From contig JAISFF010000007.1 in NCBI GenBank assembly GCA_031263725.1, forward strand, positions 18,522-82,521: 64,000 nt of DNA. The letters are read 5' to 3'. The stretch is from Lysobacteraceae bacterium. Lineage in GTDB: Bacteria; Pseudomonadota; Gammaproteobacteria; Xanthomonadales; Xanthomonadaceae. Shown one piece after another: positions 18,476-27,625 of the stretch. A model generated the notes under the pieces. It was not told where the DNA came from and ran no database searches. It saw only the letters and a program-made list of their open reading frames with translations. Position 1 is the stretch's first letter, and each line of letters begins with the position of its first letter. The translations under genes were made by a program, and so were the position numbers.

Positions 18476-19807
18476 GTGAGCCATTGGGTCTGGAAACGCG
18501 CTGTCGCCATCGGCCTGTGCCTGTTGCTGGGCGCTGGCATCGGCGCCTGGTTGGGCGAAACCTGGTGGCAGCGCGGCCTGGCTGGCGCCTTGGCGGGTGC
18601 GTTGATCGCCTCTGTCTGTCTGTTGCTGCAGGACACCCGACGGGCGCGGCAACTGCTGCTCTGGCTGCGGCTGGATCCGCACGCGCAAACCAGGGAAGTG
18701 CGCCTTCCGGCGATGTGGCGCAGTCTGCGCGGCCATGTCCGACGCAGTTGGCGCGAGCAGGACAAGGCCGTCGATACCGAGCGTCGCCGTTTCGACCGCT
18801 TGCTGTCGGCGATGCAGGCGTCCCCGGACGGCGTGCTGATCCTGGATCACGAAGAGCGGATCGAATGGGGCAACATTGCCGCCTCGACACATTTCGGCCT
18901 CGATATCGAACGCGACCGGCACCAGCATCTGGTCAATCTGCTGCGCCAGCCGGCATTTCTGGACTACCTGCAACGTGGTGAATTCGGGCAGGGCGTGCAT
19001 CTGCCGCGTCGCGACGGCGAGGGCAGCCTGATGGTCTATGTATTCCGGTACGGCGATCAGGGCGACAAACTGGTGCTGTCGCGGGACATCACCGATATCG
19101 AACGGGTGGACCAGATGCGCCGCGATTTCGTGGCCAATGTCTCGCACGAGATCAGGACCCCGCTGACCGTGGTATCCGGCTTCATCGAAACCCTGTCCAG
19201 CCTGTGCCTGAGCGAGGCCGAGCAGCGCCGGTATCTGGGCATGATGGGGCAGCAGGCGCAACGCATGCAGACCCTGATCGACGACCTGCTGGTACTGGCG
19301 CGTCTGGAAGGCAGCCCGTTGCCGCCAATGGACCGGTGGAACGACATCGGCACGATGCTCGCGCAGGCCGAGGGCGAAGCACGGGCCTTGTCGCAGGGAC
19401 GCCATCAACTGAGTTTCGCCGCCGCCGAGCCTGCGCAGATTGCCGGCGCTGCTTCGGAGCTGGCCAGTGCGTTGACCAACCTGGTGGGCAATGCGATTCG
19501 TTACACGCCGAGCGGCGGGCGCATCGAAGTGCGCTGGCAGCCATTGGCGGATGGTAGCGGCGAATTCTACGTCCGCGACGACGGACCCGGTATCGCGCGC
19601 GAACACTTGGCCCGGCTGACCGAGCGTTTCTATCGCCTGGACCGCAGCCGCTCGCGCGAAACCGGCGGCACCGGGCTGGGGCTGTCCATCGTCAAGCGCG
19701 TCCAGACGCGGCACGAGGGCGCGCTATTGATCGAGAGCGGCGAAGGCGAAGGGTCCACTTTCCGCCTGCGCTATCCGGCCAAGCGGATCAGACCGGCGGA
19801 TCGATGA
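18476..19807 (+). CDS. phoR: phosphate regulon sensor histidine kinase PhoR
   Basis: 443 residues starting at a GTG (18476) with an AAGGAAG-type ribosome site upstream. Two close hydrophobic segments (about 8-24 and 34-52) with almost no periplasmic loop are characteristic of PhoR, which senses through Pst/PhoU rather than a ligand domain. A PAS domain (about 105-205) leads to HisKA, with H224 in NVSHEIRTPL, and HATPase_c, with NLVGNAIRYT, DDGPGI and GGTGLGLSIV. Last gene of the seven-gene pst-pho operon. Confidence 0.94.
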   Translation: MSHWVWKRAVAIGLCLLLGAGIGAWLGETWWQRGLAGALAGALIASVCLLLQDTRRARQLLLWLRLDPHAQTREVRLPAMWRSLRGHVRRSWREQDKAVDTERRRFDRLLSAMQASPDGVLILDHEERIEWGNIAASTHFGLDIERDRHQHLVNLLRQPAFLDYLQRGEFGQGVHLPRRDGEGSLMVYVFRYGDQGDKLVLSRDITDIERVDQMRRDFVANVSHEIRTPLTVVSGFIETLSSLCLSEAEQRRYLGMMGQQAQRMQTLIDDLLVLARLEGSPLPPMDRWNDIGTMLAQAEGEARALSQGRHQLSFAAAEPAQIAGAASELASALTNLVGNAIRYTPSGGRIEVRWQPLADGSGEFYVRDDGPGIAREHLARLTERFYRLDRSRSRETGGTGLGLSIVKRVQTRHEGALLIESGEGEGSTFRLRYPAKRIRPADR

Positions 19808-19904
19808 AGTCCCGTCGGGAAAATGGCGGCCGGTTTTGGGCGAACGCCCGGTTGCGTGCGTCATGACGCCGCGATGTCCCTTGCGCAGGGGATCGCCCAA
19901 TAAA

Positions 19905-19932
19905 GAAAGCCGCCGAAATATCGGCGGCTTTC
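19905..19932 (-). terminator. Rho-independent terminator of the Ala-rich lipoprotein gene
   Basis: A perfect 12-bp stem GAAAGCCGCCGA/TCGGCGGCTTTC closes an AATA loop. On the minus strand it is followed by a T-rich stretch, 29 bp after the lipoprotein stop codon. The A/T flanks on both sides mean it may also terminate the pst-pho transcript from the other direction. Confidence 0.85.
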
Positions 19933-19961
19933 CGTTTGCAGCCTGAAGCCGGAAATTGAAA

Positions 19962-20309
19962 TTACTTGGTTTCGGCGTTTTCTTCCGGAGCCGGCGGCGG
20001 TGGCGGCGGGTTGCCGACAGCATCGCCTTGGGTGGCCGGAGCAGCGGCGTCTTCGGTCGGAGCCGGCTGGGTGCCGTCGGCGGCCGGAGCGGTGTCGCTG
20101 GCGTCGGCGCTGGTGCTGCCGGCATCGGCGGCGGCCTGAGCGGCGGCATCGGCGGTCTGCTGGGCGGCGTCGGTGGCCGGAGCCTGCTCGGTGGTTGGAG
20201 TCTGTTCGGTCGCCGCTGCGGCAGCCGTGTCGGCCTGGCCTTCGGTCTTGGTGCAGGCGGCCAGGGCGAAAGCCACGGCCAGCGCAATCAGCAGTTTATT
20301 GGTACTCAT
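19962..20309 (-). CDS. Ala/Thr/Pro-rich small lipoprotein
   Basis: 115 residues. A type II signal sequence with lipobox LAAC puts the lipidated cysteine at residue 19. The mature part is of extremely low complexity: Ala, Thr, Asp, Gln and Pro make up nearly all of it, with repeated DAAQQTADAAAQAAADA-type segments and a six-proline run (PPPPPP) near the end. No fold or enzymatic motif can be seen. Such acidic, disordered lipoproteins are common in Xanthomonadaceae envelopes and probably sit in the outer membrane. A strong promoter and a GAGGAAA ribosome site precede it, suggesting high expression. Confidence 0.8.
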   Translation of the reverse strand: MSTNKLLIALAVAFALAACTKTEGQADTAAAAATEQTPTTEQAPATDAAQQTADAAAQAAADAGSTSADASDTAPAADGTQPAPTEDAAAPATQGDAVGNPPPPPPAPEENAETK

Positions 20310-20366
20310 TATGGTTGTTTCCTCGTCATTGAAGTTGATTGGTACATGAAATCACATGCAGCGAAC

Positions 20367-20394
20367 ATAATGACAATCCCTCTCGCGCTGTCAA
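20367..20394 (-). promoter_or_regulatory. sigma70-type promoter of the lipoprotein gene
   Basis: On the minus strand TTGACA (20394-20389) and CATTAT (20372-20367) are separated by 16 bp. The -35 is a perfect match and the -10 differs by one base. The start codon is 57 bp further downstream. Confidence 0.7.
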
Positions 20395-20433
20395 GCATTC
20401 GCCAATTCATTTTAGTGAAACGAAAGTCGTGCG

Positions 20434-21609
20434 TCATGCAATCTCGATCGCGATCGCGGTGGCTTCGCCGCCGCCGATGCACAGCGACGCGATGCCCCGG
20501 CGCAGGCCGCGAGTACGCAGTGCATTGATCAGCGTGACCAGCAGTCGCGCTCCGGATGCTCCGATCGGATGACCCAAGGCGCAGGCGCCGCCGTTGACGT
20601 TGATCCTTTCATGAGGAATGCCCAGTTCCTTGATCGGAATCATCGCGACGACGGCGAAGGCTTCGTTGATCTCGAACAGATCGATGCCCTCGACTTTCCA
20701 GCCGATCTTTTTCAGTAGCTTTTCGATTGCGTTGACCGGTGCGGTGGTGAACCATTCCGGCTCATGCGAGTGGGTCGCATGACCGACGATCCTTGCCAGC
20801 GGCTGCAATCCCTGCCGGGCCGCTTCCTCCGCGTCGAGCAGAACCAGCGCCGCCGCGCCGTCGGAAATGCTGGAAGCGCTGGCGGCGGTGATGGTGCCGT
20901 CCTTCCTGAAGGCGGGTCGCAATGCAGGGATCTTGCTCGGATCGGACTTGCCGGGCTGTTCGTCGGTGGCGTATTCGGTTTCGCCCTTGCGACCGGTGAC
21001 CTTGACGGGAACGATTTCCTCGTCGAAAGCGCCGGTTTTCTGCGCGGCCTGGGCGCGACGGACGGATTCGCTGGCGTAGGCGTCCTGATCGGCGCGGGTG
21101 AATCCGTATTTGTCCACCGCCATTTCCGCGAACGCGCCCATCGGCTGTCCATCGGAGGGATTGGTCAGGCCGTCCCAGGCCATGTGGTCCACCGCCTGGA
21201 AATTGCCGTAGCGATTGCCGATGCGCGAGTTGGGCAGCAAATGTGGCGCATTGGTCATCGACTCCATGCCGCCGGCGATGACGGCCTGCGCGGAACCGGC
21301 CTTGATCAGGTCGTGGCCCAGCATGATGGCTTTCATTCCGGAACCGCAGACCTTGTTGATGGTGGTGCAGCCGGCCGACAGCGGCACTCCCGCCGCGATC
21401 GCCGCCTGTCGCGCAGGCGCCTGGCCGAGATTGGCGGACAATACGCAGCCCATGATGACTTCCGAAACCTGTGACGCGGGAAGCCGCGACTGCCGCAATG
21501 CGGCATCGATGGCGGCGGCGGCGAGAGCCGGAGCGGGTATGCCAGTGAACTGGCCGAGGAAAGAGCCCATCGCGGTGCGCTTGGAGCCAACGATCACAAT
21601 ATCGCTCAT
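20434..21609 (-). CDS. acetyl-CoA C-acetyltransferase (thiolase)
   Basis: 391 residues, the usual size of a biosynthetic/degradative thiolase II. The nucleophilic cysteine is in TINKVCGSGMKA, the general-base histidine in ACALGHPIGASGAR and the second catalytic cysteine in SLCIGGGEATA. It condenses two acetyl-CoA to acetoacetyl-CoA or runs the reverse reaction. The ATG at 21609 begins MSDIVIVG, matching the family; the open frame extends upstream without similarity. No beta-oxidation or PHB genes are adjacent, so the pathway is undetermined. Confidence 0.93.
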   Translation of the reverse strand: MSDIVIVGSKRTAMGSFLGQFTGIPAPALAAAAIDAALRQSRLPASQVSEVIMGCVLSANLGQAPARQAAIAAGVPLSAGCTTINKVCGSGMKAIMLGHDLIKAGSAQAVIAGGMESMTNAPHLLPNSRIGNRYGNFQAVDHMAWDGLTNPSDGQPMGAFAEMAVDKYGFTRADQDAYASESVRRAQAAQKTGAFDEEIVPVKVTGRKGETEYATDEQPGKSDPSKIPALRPAFRKDGTITAASASSISDGAAALVLLDAEEAARQGLQPLARIVGHATHSHEPEWFTTAPVNAIEKLLKKIGWKVEGIDLFEINEAFAVVAMIPIKELGIPHERINVNGGACALGHPIGASGARLLVTLINALRTRGLRRGIASLCIGGGEATAIAIEIA

Positions 21610-21866
21610 GGAAATTCCGGTGCGGATTGGAAACGGAAATCGACATGTTTGATTGTGACCTCCGTACGAGTATGCTACAGCATCGGATGGGGCAGCGGTC
21701 CCGCCGAGCAGCGGTAATAAGACTAAATGACAATATCTCTCGTCACCATCAGGGCGTGGTTTTACGGGTGGCGGTATATCGGGATATTGAACGCTGATGC
21801 CGATGGGCATGCTTGGTTTTCATGGCATGGCCGATCGTATCGTTCAGTTCACGAAAGGAATAAAAC

Positions 21867-24623
21867 ATGGGGAAGAACAGTATTCCGACACAGCACTCGA
21901 TAACGTGGCGCTGCGCAGTATTGCCGATTTCGATTGCCGCTGCGTTGAGCGCATGCGGAGGCGGATCGAATGTCCGCGAGAATCCGCCGCCGGCGGTCAC
22001 TCCGCAACCCGCGGTCGATGCGCACCTGACCATCACCGGTGCGGACGAGGCGCAGAAGAAGGGCTACACGGGAGAGGGCGTCCGCATCGGCGTGGTCGAT
22101 ACCGGCGTGAACCGCAATCACCCGGCACTGCAAGGCCGTGTCGTGGCCAACCTGAACTGGATCGATCCTGGCAGCAACGATCTGTCGGTCGACGATGTGA
22201 ACGGTCATGGCACCACGGTTGCGCAGATTGCGGCGGGACAGGCGGTCGGAGACTGGCCGGGCGGAATCGCCCCGAATGCCGAGATCGTATCGGTCCGTTT
22301 CCTGGGCGATACCGGCTCCGACGGGGGCCTCGGCCTGCCGCCCGATCAGGAACTGGCCGGGATCAACCAGCAACTGATCGACCAGAACGTCAAGATCATG
22401 AACAACTCCTGGAGCGGGTTGCTCATGATGTGGCTGGATGTTTCGGCCACCGAGACGCTGGCTCACAGCTACCGTCCTTTCATTGAGGACCATGGCGGGC
22501 TGGTAGTGTTCGCTGCCGGCAATCAGAACGAAGCGGATCCTTCCTTCATCGCTTCGCTGCCGAGCCGCCAGGGACCCGGCAATTCCAAACCGGCCGCGGA
22601 TCTGGAGAAGGGCTGGCTGGTGGTCGTGGCAACGGAAACGGAGAATCCCACGCAGCTGGCCTCGTATTCGAACAACTGCGGCGTGGCCAAGAACTACTGC
22701 CTGGCCGCGCCGGGTACCGTGACCTATACCGATCCCGCTTCGGGAAACGAACTGCTGTACGGCACCGGCACTTCCTTCGCCGCGCCGATGGCGTCGGGTG
22801 CCGCAGCGCTGGTCTGGGAGGCCTACCCTTATTTCAGCAACGATCTGGTCCGGCAGACACTGCTGGGGACCGCCACGGACATTGGTTTCCCCGGTGTGGA
22901 CACCGTTTACGGCTATGGTCTGCTGAATGCCGAAAAGGCAGTGCAGGGCCCGGCCAAGTTCGACTGGGGTGATGTCACCGTCGAATTCGATGACATCCGT
23001 TCCGAGTGGTTCAACGACATCAGCGGCGCCGGCGGCCTGACCAAGCGCGGCACCGGTTTGCTGGCGATCCGCAGCACGGACAATACCTATACGGGCGATA
23101 CGCGCGTCGAAGGTGGCACCCTGTTCGTCGGCGGTCTCCGTGGTTCCAACGTTTCCATCGGCGATGCCGGCACATTCGTCGCGGGCGGCGCCATCACCGG
23201 CAATGTCACCAACGCCGGCACATTCCAGATCGGCGAATCGCGGGTCACGCTGACGGGCGATTATCAGCAGTCCAGCAGCGGTAATCTGGCGATGGTGGTT
23301 GGCGACCAGTTGAATGTCACCGGCACGGCGCGCATCGCAGGCGGCGTGCATGTGCTGGGCAAACGCGACTACGTCGGGTTGGGCAGCGAGTACCGTGTGC
23401 TGCAGGCAGGCGAGCTGGTCGGCCGTTTCGACCGTGTCACTGCGGCGAACAACGTTTATCTCATAGCCGGCATGACCTATCGCAACAATGGCGCTTTCAT
23501 CACCTTGAATCGTCTGGATGTCGCCGCGACCGCGGCCATGTTCACCGATATCACGCCGGCGGCGATGGAAGCCGCGGTGCGCGTGGAGAATGCGTTCCAG
23601 GCCATCGACGCCAGTCGGGCCGGCAACGGCAGCGTGGGCGACGATTTCGTCCGCGCCGCGGGCGAATTCCAGCATACGGCCTCGCCGCAACAGGCTGCGG
23701 CCGCGCTGCGCAGCCTGTCCGGCAAACTGCACGCCGAGGCTTCGGCGATGACGTTCGATACCATCGACATGCAGCGCCGTGCCTTGTCCTCGCGTTTCGA
23801 TCAGTTGCAGCAGACCCCGCGCGCGCTGGGCGCATGGTCGCGGCAACTGGGAGTGACGGGACAGGGCGGTTACGGACGTTCCGATTTCTCCACCTCTGGC
23901 TGGATGATGGGCAGCGATCAGCGCTTCGGCAATGCGATTGCCGGTGCGGCGTTCTCGCAGACGCTGTCCAACAACAAGGCGACGATGGAGTCGGGTCGCA
24001 GCCGTGACCGCCAGGTTCAGGGACAGCTCTATGCCGGCACCACGGGCGCGAACGGATACGCACTGGGTCAGGTCGGCTTCGGTCGTTATTCGCGCAATAT
24101 CGATCGTTACCTGCAGCTCGGCGCGGCGTCGTCCTGGGTCGGCAGCCAGTATTCGGGCGACTTCGTGACCGCGAGCGTGGAGACGGGGCGCCGCTTCGAC
24201 CTCGGCAAGATGGCGTTGACGCCGTATGTCGGCGCGGACTATTCGCGTGTCGCGAACGCTGGTTTCAGCGAGCGCGGCGCCAGCGGTTTCGGCCTGAAGA
24301 TGCGCGATTTCATTTCGCAGCGCACGCAGGCCATCGCCGGTATCCGCGGCGAGCGCGCCTGGCGCCGCTGGGGCGTGCGTGCCTACGCGGAATGGCAGCA
24401 AACGCTGGATTCCAGCGGCATGGATGTCGATGCCAGCTTCGTCGGCGTGGATACCTGGTCGTCGCTGTCGGGCCTGCAGCCGGCGCGTTCGGGCGGCCTG
24501 GCCGGAGTCTATGTCGATTCGTGGCTGTCGGTTAACAGTCGCCTGTCGTTTGGCTACGACCATGGTTTCGGTCCGCGTGGCGAGACCAATCAGGCTTCGG
24601 CCCGGTTCGAGTTCAATTTCTGA
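21867..24623 (+). CDS. subtilisin-type (S8) serine protease autotransporter
   Basis: 918 residues. The N-terminal signal ends in a lipobox (LSAC, Cys30), followed by GGGS, so the precursor may be lipidated like NalP. The peptidase domain (about 60-350) shows the triad D78 (VVDTGVN), H114 (NGHGTTVA) and S303 (GTSFAAPM). The passenger then has an autotransporter-associated beta-strand repeat (GLLAIRSTDNTYTGDTRV, about 390-420) and a beta-helical region. The last ~270 residues form the outer-membrane barrel and end in the alternating aromatic pattern FEFNF. A secreted or surface protease is likely. It has a good AAAGGAA ribosome site, and a terminator follows. Confidence 0.92.
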   Translation: MGKNSIPTQHSITWRCAVLPISIAAALSACGGGSNVRENPPPAVTPQPAVDAHLTITGADEAQKKGYTGEGVRIGVVDTGVNRNHPALQGRVVANLNWIDPGSNDLSVDDVNGHGTTVAQIAAGQAVGDWPGGIAPNAEIVSVRFLGDTGSDGGLGLPPDQELAGINQQLIDQNVKIMNNSWSGLLMMWLDVSATETLAHSYRPFIEDHGGLVVFAAGNQNEADPSFIASLPSRQGPGNSKPAADLEKGWLVVVATETENPTQLASYSNNCGVAKNYCLAAPGTVTYTDPASGNELLYGTGTSFAAPMASGAAALVWEAYPYFSNDLVRQTLLGTATDIGFPGVDTVYGYGLLNAEKAVQGPAKFDWGDVTVEFDDIRSEWFNDISGAGGLTKRGTGLLAIRSTDNTYTGDTRVEGGTLFVGGLRGSNVSIGDAGTFVAGGAITGNVTNAGTFQIGESRVTLTGDYQQSSSGNLAMVVGDQLNVTGTARIAGGVHVLGKRDYVGLGSEYRVLQAGELVGRFDRVTAANNVYLIAGMTYRNNGAFITLNRLDVAATAAMFTDITPAAMEAAVRVENAFQAIDASRAGNGSVGDDFVRAAGEFQHTASPQQAAAALRSLSGKLHAEASAMTFDTIDMQRRALSSRFDQLQQTPRALGAWSRQLGVTGQGGYGRSDFSTSGWMMGSDQRFGNAIAGAAFSQTLSNNKATMESGRSRDRQVQGQLYAGTTGANGYALGQVGFGRYSRNIDRYLQLGAASSWVGSQYSGDFVTASVETGRRFDLGKMALTPYVGADYSRVANAGFSERGASGFGLKMRDFISQRTQAIAGIRGERAWRRWGVRAYAEWQQTLDSSGMDVDASFVGVDTWSSLSGLQPARSGGLAGVYVDSWLSVNSRLSFGYDHGFGPRGETNQASARFEFNF

Positions 24624-24687
24624 GCCGTGGCATCCGGTGCGGCGTGGAACGTCGCACCGGATGCAGACAAAAGCCGGTATTCAACCA

Positions 24688-24724
24688 GCATCCACCCGCC
24701 GTCTGACGAGTGGATGCTTTTTTG
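24688..24724 (+). terminator. Rho-independent terminator after the autotransporter gene
   Basis: Stem GCATCCAC/GTGGATGC with a 14-base loop is followed by TTTTTT, 64 bp after the stop codon. Confidence 0.8.
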
Positions 24725-24780
24725 TGGAATTATGTGCCTGGCTAAAGTCACCCCAGGTTGAGTCTCTACCCAGCTTTTTA

Positions 24781-25139
24781 GAACCTGTCTCAAAATTGCC
24801 TGAGCAGCAAAAGTACCGCGGAAACCCACACAAAACCGAGGCCATTCTCCGGATGGAACTGCCATCGATTCAGAACGGCTAACTCAAGTCATCGGCGAAG
24901 CGGGAACAGATAATGGCGGCGGCAAGTTCGAGCAGAGCCAAGTGAATATCGAGCCTGCGCTCGAAGCGAATACGTAGTTTGCCGAAACCCGCGAACCAGG
25001 CATGCGTATGCTCGCCCCTCCCCAGCCAGCGATGGCGGCCCAGCCGCTCCTTGCTCTCGATACCTTTGATGCCGGCCATGCGGAACATGATCGGGTACGC
25101 GAACGCATTTCCCGCCATGTCGCTCTAATGTTCGATGGA
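24781..25139 (-). mobile_element. IS5-family transposase remnant (C-terminal part)
   Basis: On the minus strand 25118-24879 encodes the end of an IS5-group DDE transposase: GIESKERLGRHRW, then THAWFAGFGKLRIRFERR and LDIHLALLELAAAIICS. The segment between RHRW and HTHAW is garbled (LGRGE where a VVER-type sequence is expected), which indicates small indels, and the upstream catalytic part is absent. A GAACCTGTCTC sequence near 24781 may be the terminal inverted repeat of the element, as an inference. It lies between the autotransporter terminator and the 3' end of the endonuclease V gene. The N-terminal part of a similar transposase survives at 61070. Confidence 0.75.
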
Positions 25140-25186
25140 TCATCGGCATGGTGGCTGGGTCCGCCATGGCGCTTTTGTGCAGGCTT

Positions 25187-25897
25187 TCAGCGGCCATTGT
25201 CCACAATGGCCGGCATTTCGCCTTTGCGCGAGGCCAGGCGGTCGGCGAGGCGGGTGGGTTCGGGAAGCCGGTAGCGGGTGACATAGCGCATGGTCCATTC
25301 CGCTGAGGATGCGACCGAGATACGGTGCCCCGGCGAGACAATCAGCGGATTGCAGTGTGGCTTGCTGCGGAGTGCCCAGCCGATCTGTTCGTTGTGATGC
25401 ATGAGCGGAGCATGATCGCCGCGATCCGGCCCGGGCCCGGCGAATTTCCCGGTCAATGGTTTCTTTGCGACGCCGATGCTGGGCAAGCCGGTGACCACGC
25501 CGAAATGCGCGGCGATTCCGAAGCGGCGCGGATGCGCGATGCCTTGTCCATCGATGAATGCCAGATCCGGGGTGCAATCCAGCAATCTCAATGCGGCGAG
25601 CAATGCCGGCAGCTCGCGAAAACTCAACAGGCCCGGAATGTACGGCATCGATGTGGGCAGGCGCACCACTTCGAATTGCAGCGGCAACAGATTCTCCGCA
25701 TGCAGTAATACGGCGGCCGCACGGGTTATCGTTCCGTTCTCTTCGAATCCCACATCGAAGCCGGCGATGCGTTGCGGTCTGGAGGCCACTTCATCGGACA
25801 ATGTGACCTGTTCGGCAAGCAGGCTCTGCAATGCTCTGGCGCTCGCTGTGCTGCCGTCCCAGTCGGGGAAACCCGTACCGGTTTTCTGTTCGCGCAT
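25187..25897 (-). CDS. nfi: endonuclease V (deoxyinosine 3'-endonuclease)
   Basis: 236 residues. The conserved metal-binding aspartate is in AGFDVGF, the second in [15 protein letters not shown], and [11 protein letters not shown] is the third family block. The wedge motif [11 protein letters not shown] (PYVP-type) that opens the helix at deaminated bases is present. The enzyme nicks DNA one phosphodiester 3' of hypoxanthine. The ATG at 25897 has a GGAGG site five bases upstream. An IS5-family remnant abuts its 3' side, but the reading frame appears complete. Confidence 0.93.
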   Translation of the reverse strand: MREQKTGTGFPDWDGSTASARALQSLLAEQVTLSDEVASRPQRIAGFDVGFEENGTITRAAAVLLHAENLLPLQFEVVRLPTSMPYIPGLLSFRELPALLAALRLLDCTPDLAFIDGQGIAHPRRFGIAAHFGVVTGLPSIGVAKKPLTGKFAGPGPDRGDHAPLMHHNEQIGWALRSKPHCNPLIVSPGHRISVASSAEWTMRYVTRYRLPEPTRLADRLASRKGEMPAIVDNGR

Positions 25898-26050
25898 GAT
25901 GCCTCCACAAGCATGGTGTCATGAACGGGATTCGATCCGTTCCAGCGCACAGCGCCATCGTCGGGGCGGGCGGCGGCGAATCCGCCGTTTCAGAATATGA
26001 CATCGACCGGAACACTGTCAGCATAGGGGGCCGGAATGACATCGTGTGGG

Positions 26051-27535
26051 TCAATACGGGAGTGCCGGCAACGGAATGGAACCGGAATGTACGGCCCAGG
26101 GGCGCGGGACATGTTGCGCTGTGGCAGGCGGAAACGACGCCGGTTCCGGCCAGGTCTTCGCCTGCGGTTCCATCCACCAGGAAAGCGAAGGCCGCAGCGT
26201 GACCACTTCTCCGATCACCAGCAGGGTCGGCGAGGGCGCATTGGCGGCCAGCCGGCCGAGATCGTCCAGTGTGCCGGTGACGACTTTCTGGTCGGGCAGC
26301 GTGCCGCGGCTGATGACCGCAACCGGCGTCGTCGCGGTTTTTCCGGCCTGGATCAGTTTTTCCTGGATATGCGCGGCTTGCAACGATCCCATGTAGATCA
26401 CCAGCGTATGCTCCAGCGTGGCCAGCGTCTTCCAGTAATCGCCTTTCTCCTGGTCGTGGGTGTGACCGGTGACCATGCTGATGCCCTTGGCGTACTTGCG
26501 GTGGGTCAGCGGTATTCCGGCATAGGCGGTCGTCCCCAGGCCGGCCGTCACTCCGGGAACGATCCGATAAGGAATATCGTGTTGCGCGAGTACCTCGGCT
26601 TCTTCTCCGCCACGCCCGAACACGAAAGGATCGCCTCCCTTCAGGCGGACCACCCGTTTGCCCTGTCGCGCCAGTTCCACCAGCAGGGCGTTGATCCGTT
26701 CCTGGGTGACATGATGGTGGCCGGCCTGTTTGGCGACGGGGATCTTCTCCGCATCGGCCCGTGCCAGGCCCAGCACCGAGGCGCTGACCAGATTGTCGTG
26801 CAGGATCACGTCCGCTCTTTGCAGCGCTTGCAGACCCTTCAGGGTCATCAGGCCGGCATCGCCCGGACCGGCGCCGACCAGGGTGACATCGCCTGCCGGC
26901 GCGGATCGCCGTATCAGGTTCTGTTGCAGGAAATCCTCGGCTGCGGCCGGATGTCGGCTTTCCACCAGCGAGGCGAACGGACCGGTGAACAGGTTTTCCC
27001 AGAAGCGGCGCCGTTCGCCCAGTGTCGGCAATATCTTTTTGACCCGGTCGCGCCAGCGGCCGGCGATGCAGGCCATCTGGCCCAGGTTCTGGGGTAGCAG
27101 CGCTTCCAGTTTCTCGCGCAACTGGCGGATCAATACCGGGGCTTTGCCGCCGGAAGAAAGAGCGATCTGGACCGGAGAGCGGTCGATGATGGAAGGGAAG
27201 ATGAAGGAACACAGCGCGGGCGAATCGACCACGTTGACCCATAGACGGCATTGTTCCGCGTGTTCGGAAACCTGCCGGTTCAAATCCGGATCATCGGTCG
27301 CCGCGATCGCCAGGAACGCGCCATCGAGTTGCGCCGCTTCGAATCGCTGCGCCAGCCACTCAATCCTGTCCTCCTGTTGCCACTGTCGCAGCCTGGGATG
27401 CAGCTCATCTGCCACGACCCGGACTGTCGCGCCTGCGGCGAGAAGCGTCTGGATCTTGTGGCTGGCCACGAGTCCACCGCCCACGACAAGCACGCGGCGA
27501 TTCTTCAGTTCGACAAACAGGGGCAGGTAATCCAT
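26051..27535 (-). CDS. cysG: siroheme synthase CysG (trifunctional)
   Basis: 494 residues. The N-terminal dehydrogenase/ferrochelatase module (about 1-210) begins with LFVELKNRRVLVVGGG, a Rossmann NAD site. The C-terminal uroporphyrinogen III methyltransferase module (about 220-460) has VGAGPGDAGLMTLKG, RLKGGDPFVFGRGGEE and the late block STCMLPYDAL-like region. The last ~25 residues are unlike the family and Pro-rich. The enzyme supplies sirohaem to the sulfite reductase encoded two genes upstream. It is the last gene of the minus-strand cys arm, 90 bp after cysH. Confidence 0.94.
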   Translation of the reverse strand: MDYLPLFVELKNRRVLVVGGGLVASHKIQTLLAAGATVRVVADELHPRLRQWQQEDRIEWLAQRFEAAQLDGAFLAIAATDDPDLNRQVSEHAEQCRLWVNVVDSPALCSFIFPSIIDRSPVQIALSSGGKAPVLIRQLREKLEALLPQNLGQMACIAGRWRDRVKKILPTLGERRRFWENLFTGPFASLVESRHPAAAEDFLQQNLIRRSAPAGDVTLVGAGPGDAGLMTLKGLQALQRADVILHDNLVSASVLGLARADAEKIPVAKQAGHHHVTQERINALLVELARQGKRVVRLKGGDPFVFGRGGEEAEVLAQHDIPYRIVPGVTAGLGTTAYAGIPLTHRKYAKGISMVTGHTHDQEKGDYWKTLATLEHTLVIYMGSLQAAHIQEKLIQAGKTATTPVAVISRGTLPDQKVVTGTLDDLGRLAANAPSPTLLVIGEVVTLRPSLSWWMEPQAKTWPEPASFPPATAQHVPRPWAVHSGSIPLPALPY

Positions 27536-27625
27536 TTCGTCGGTGATCCGGGTAGCAAAGAAAAAGCGGGAGAAATTGGGGCGAGTGAGAGCAGCGCTTC
27601 CGGGAGACGAACCGGAGCGGTCGGC

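Noticed and set aside
19808..20433. Possible CRISPR-like or tandem repeat from the repeated GGCGGC words
   Set aside because: The repetition is the coding sequence of an Ala-rich lipoprotein; there are no regular spacers or constant repeats.
21849..24563. 904-codon minus-strand frame opposite the autotransporter
   Set aside because: Antisense shadow: the plus strand has a signal sequence, a complete subtilase triad and a barrel, while the minus frame has none.
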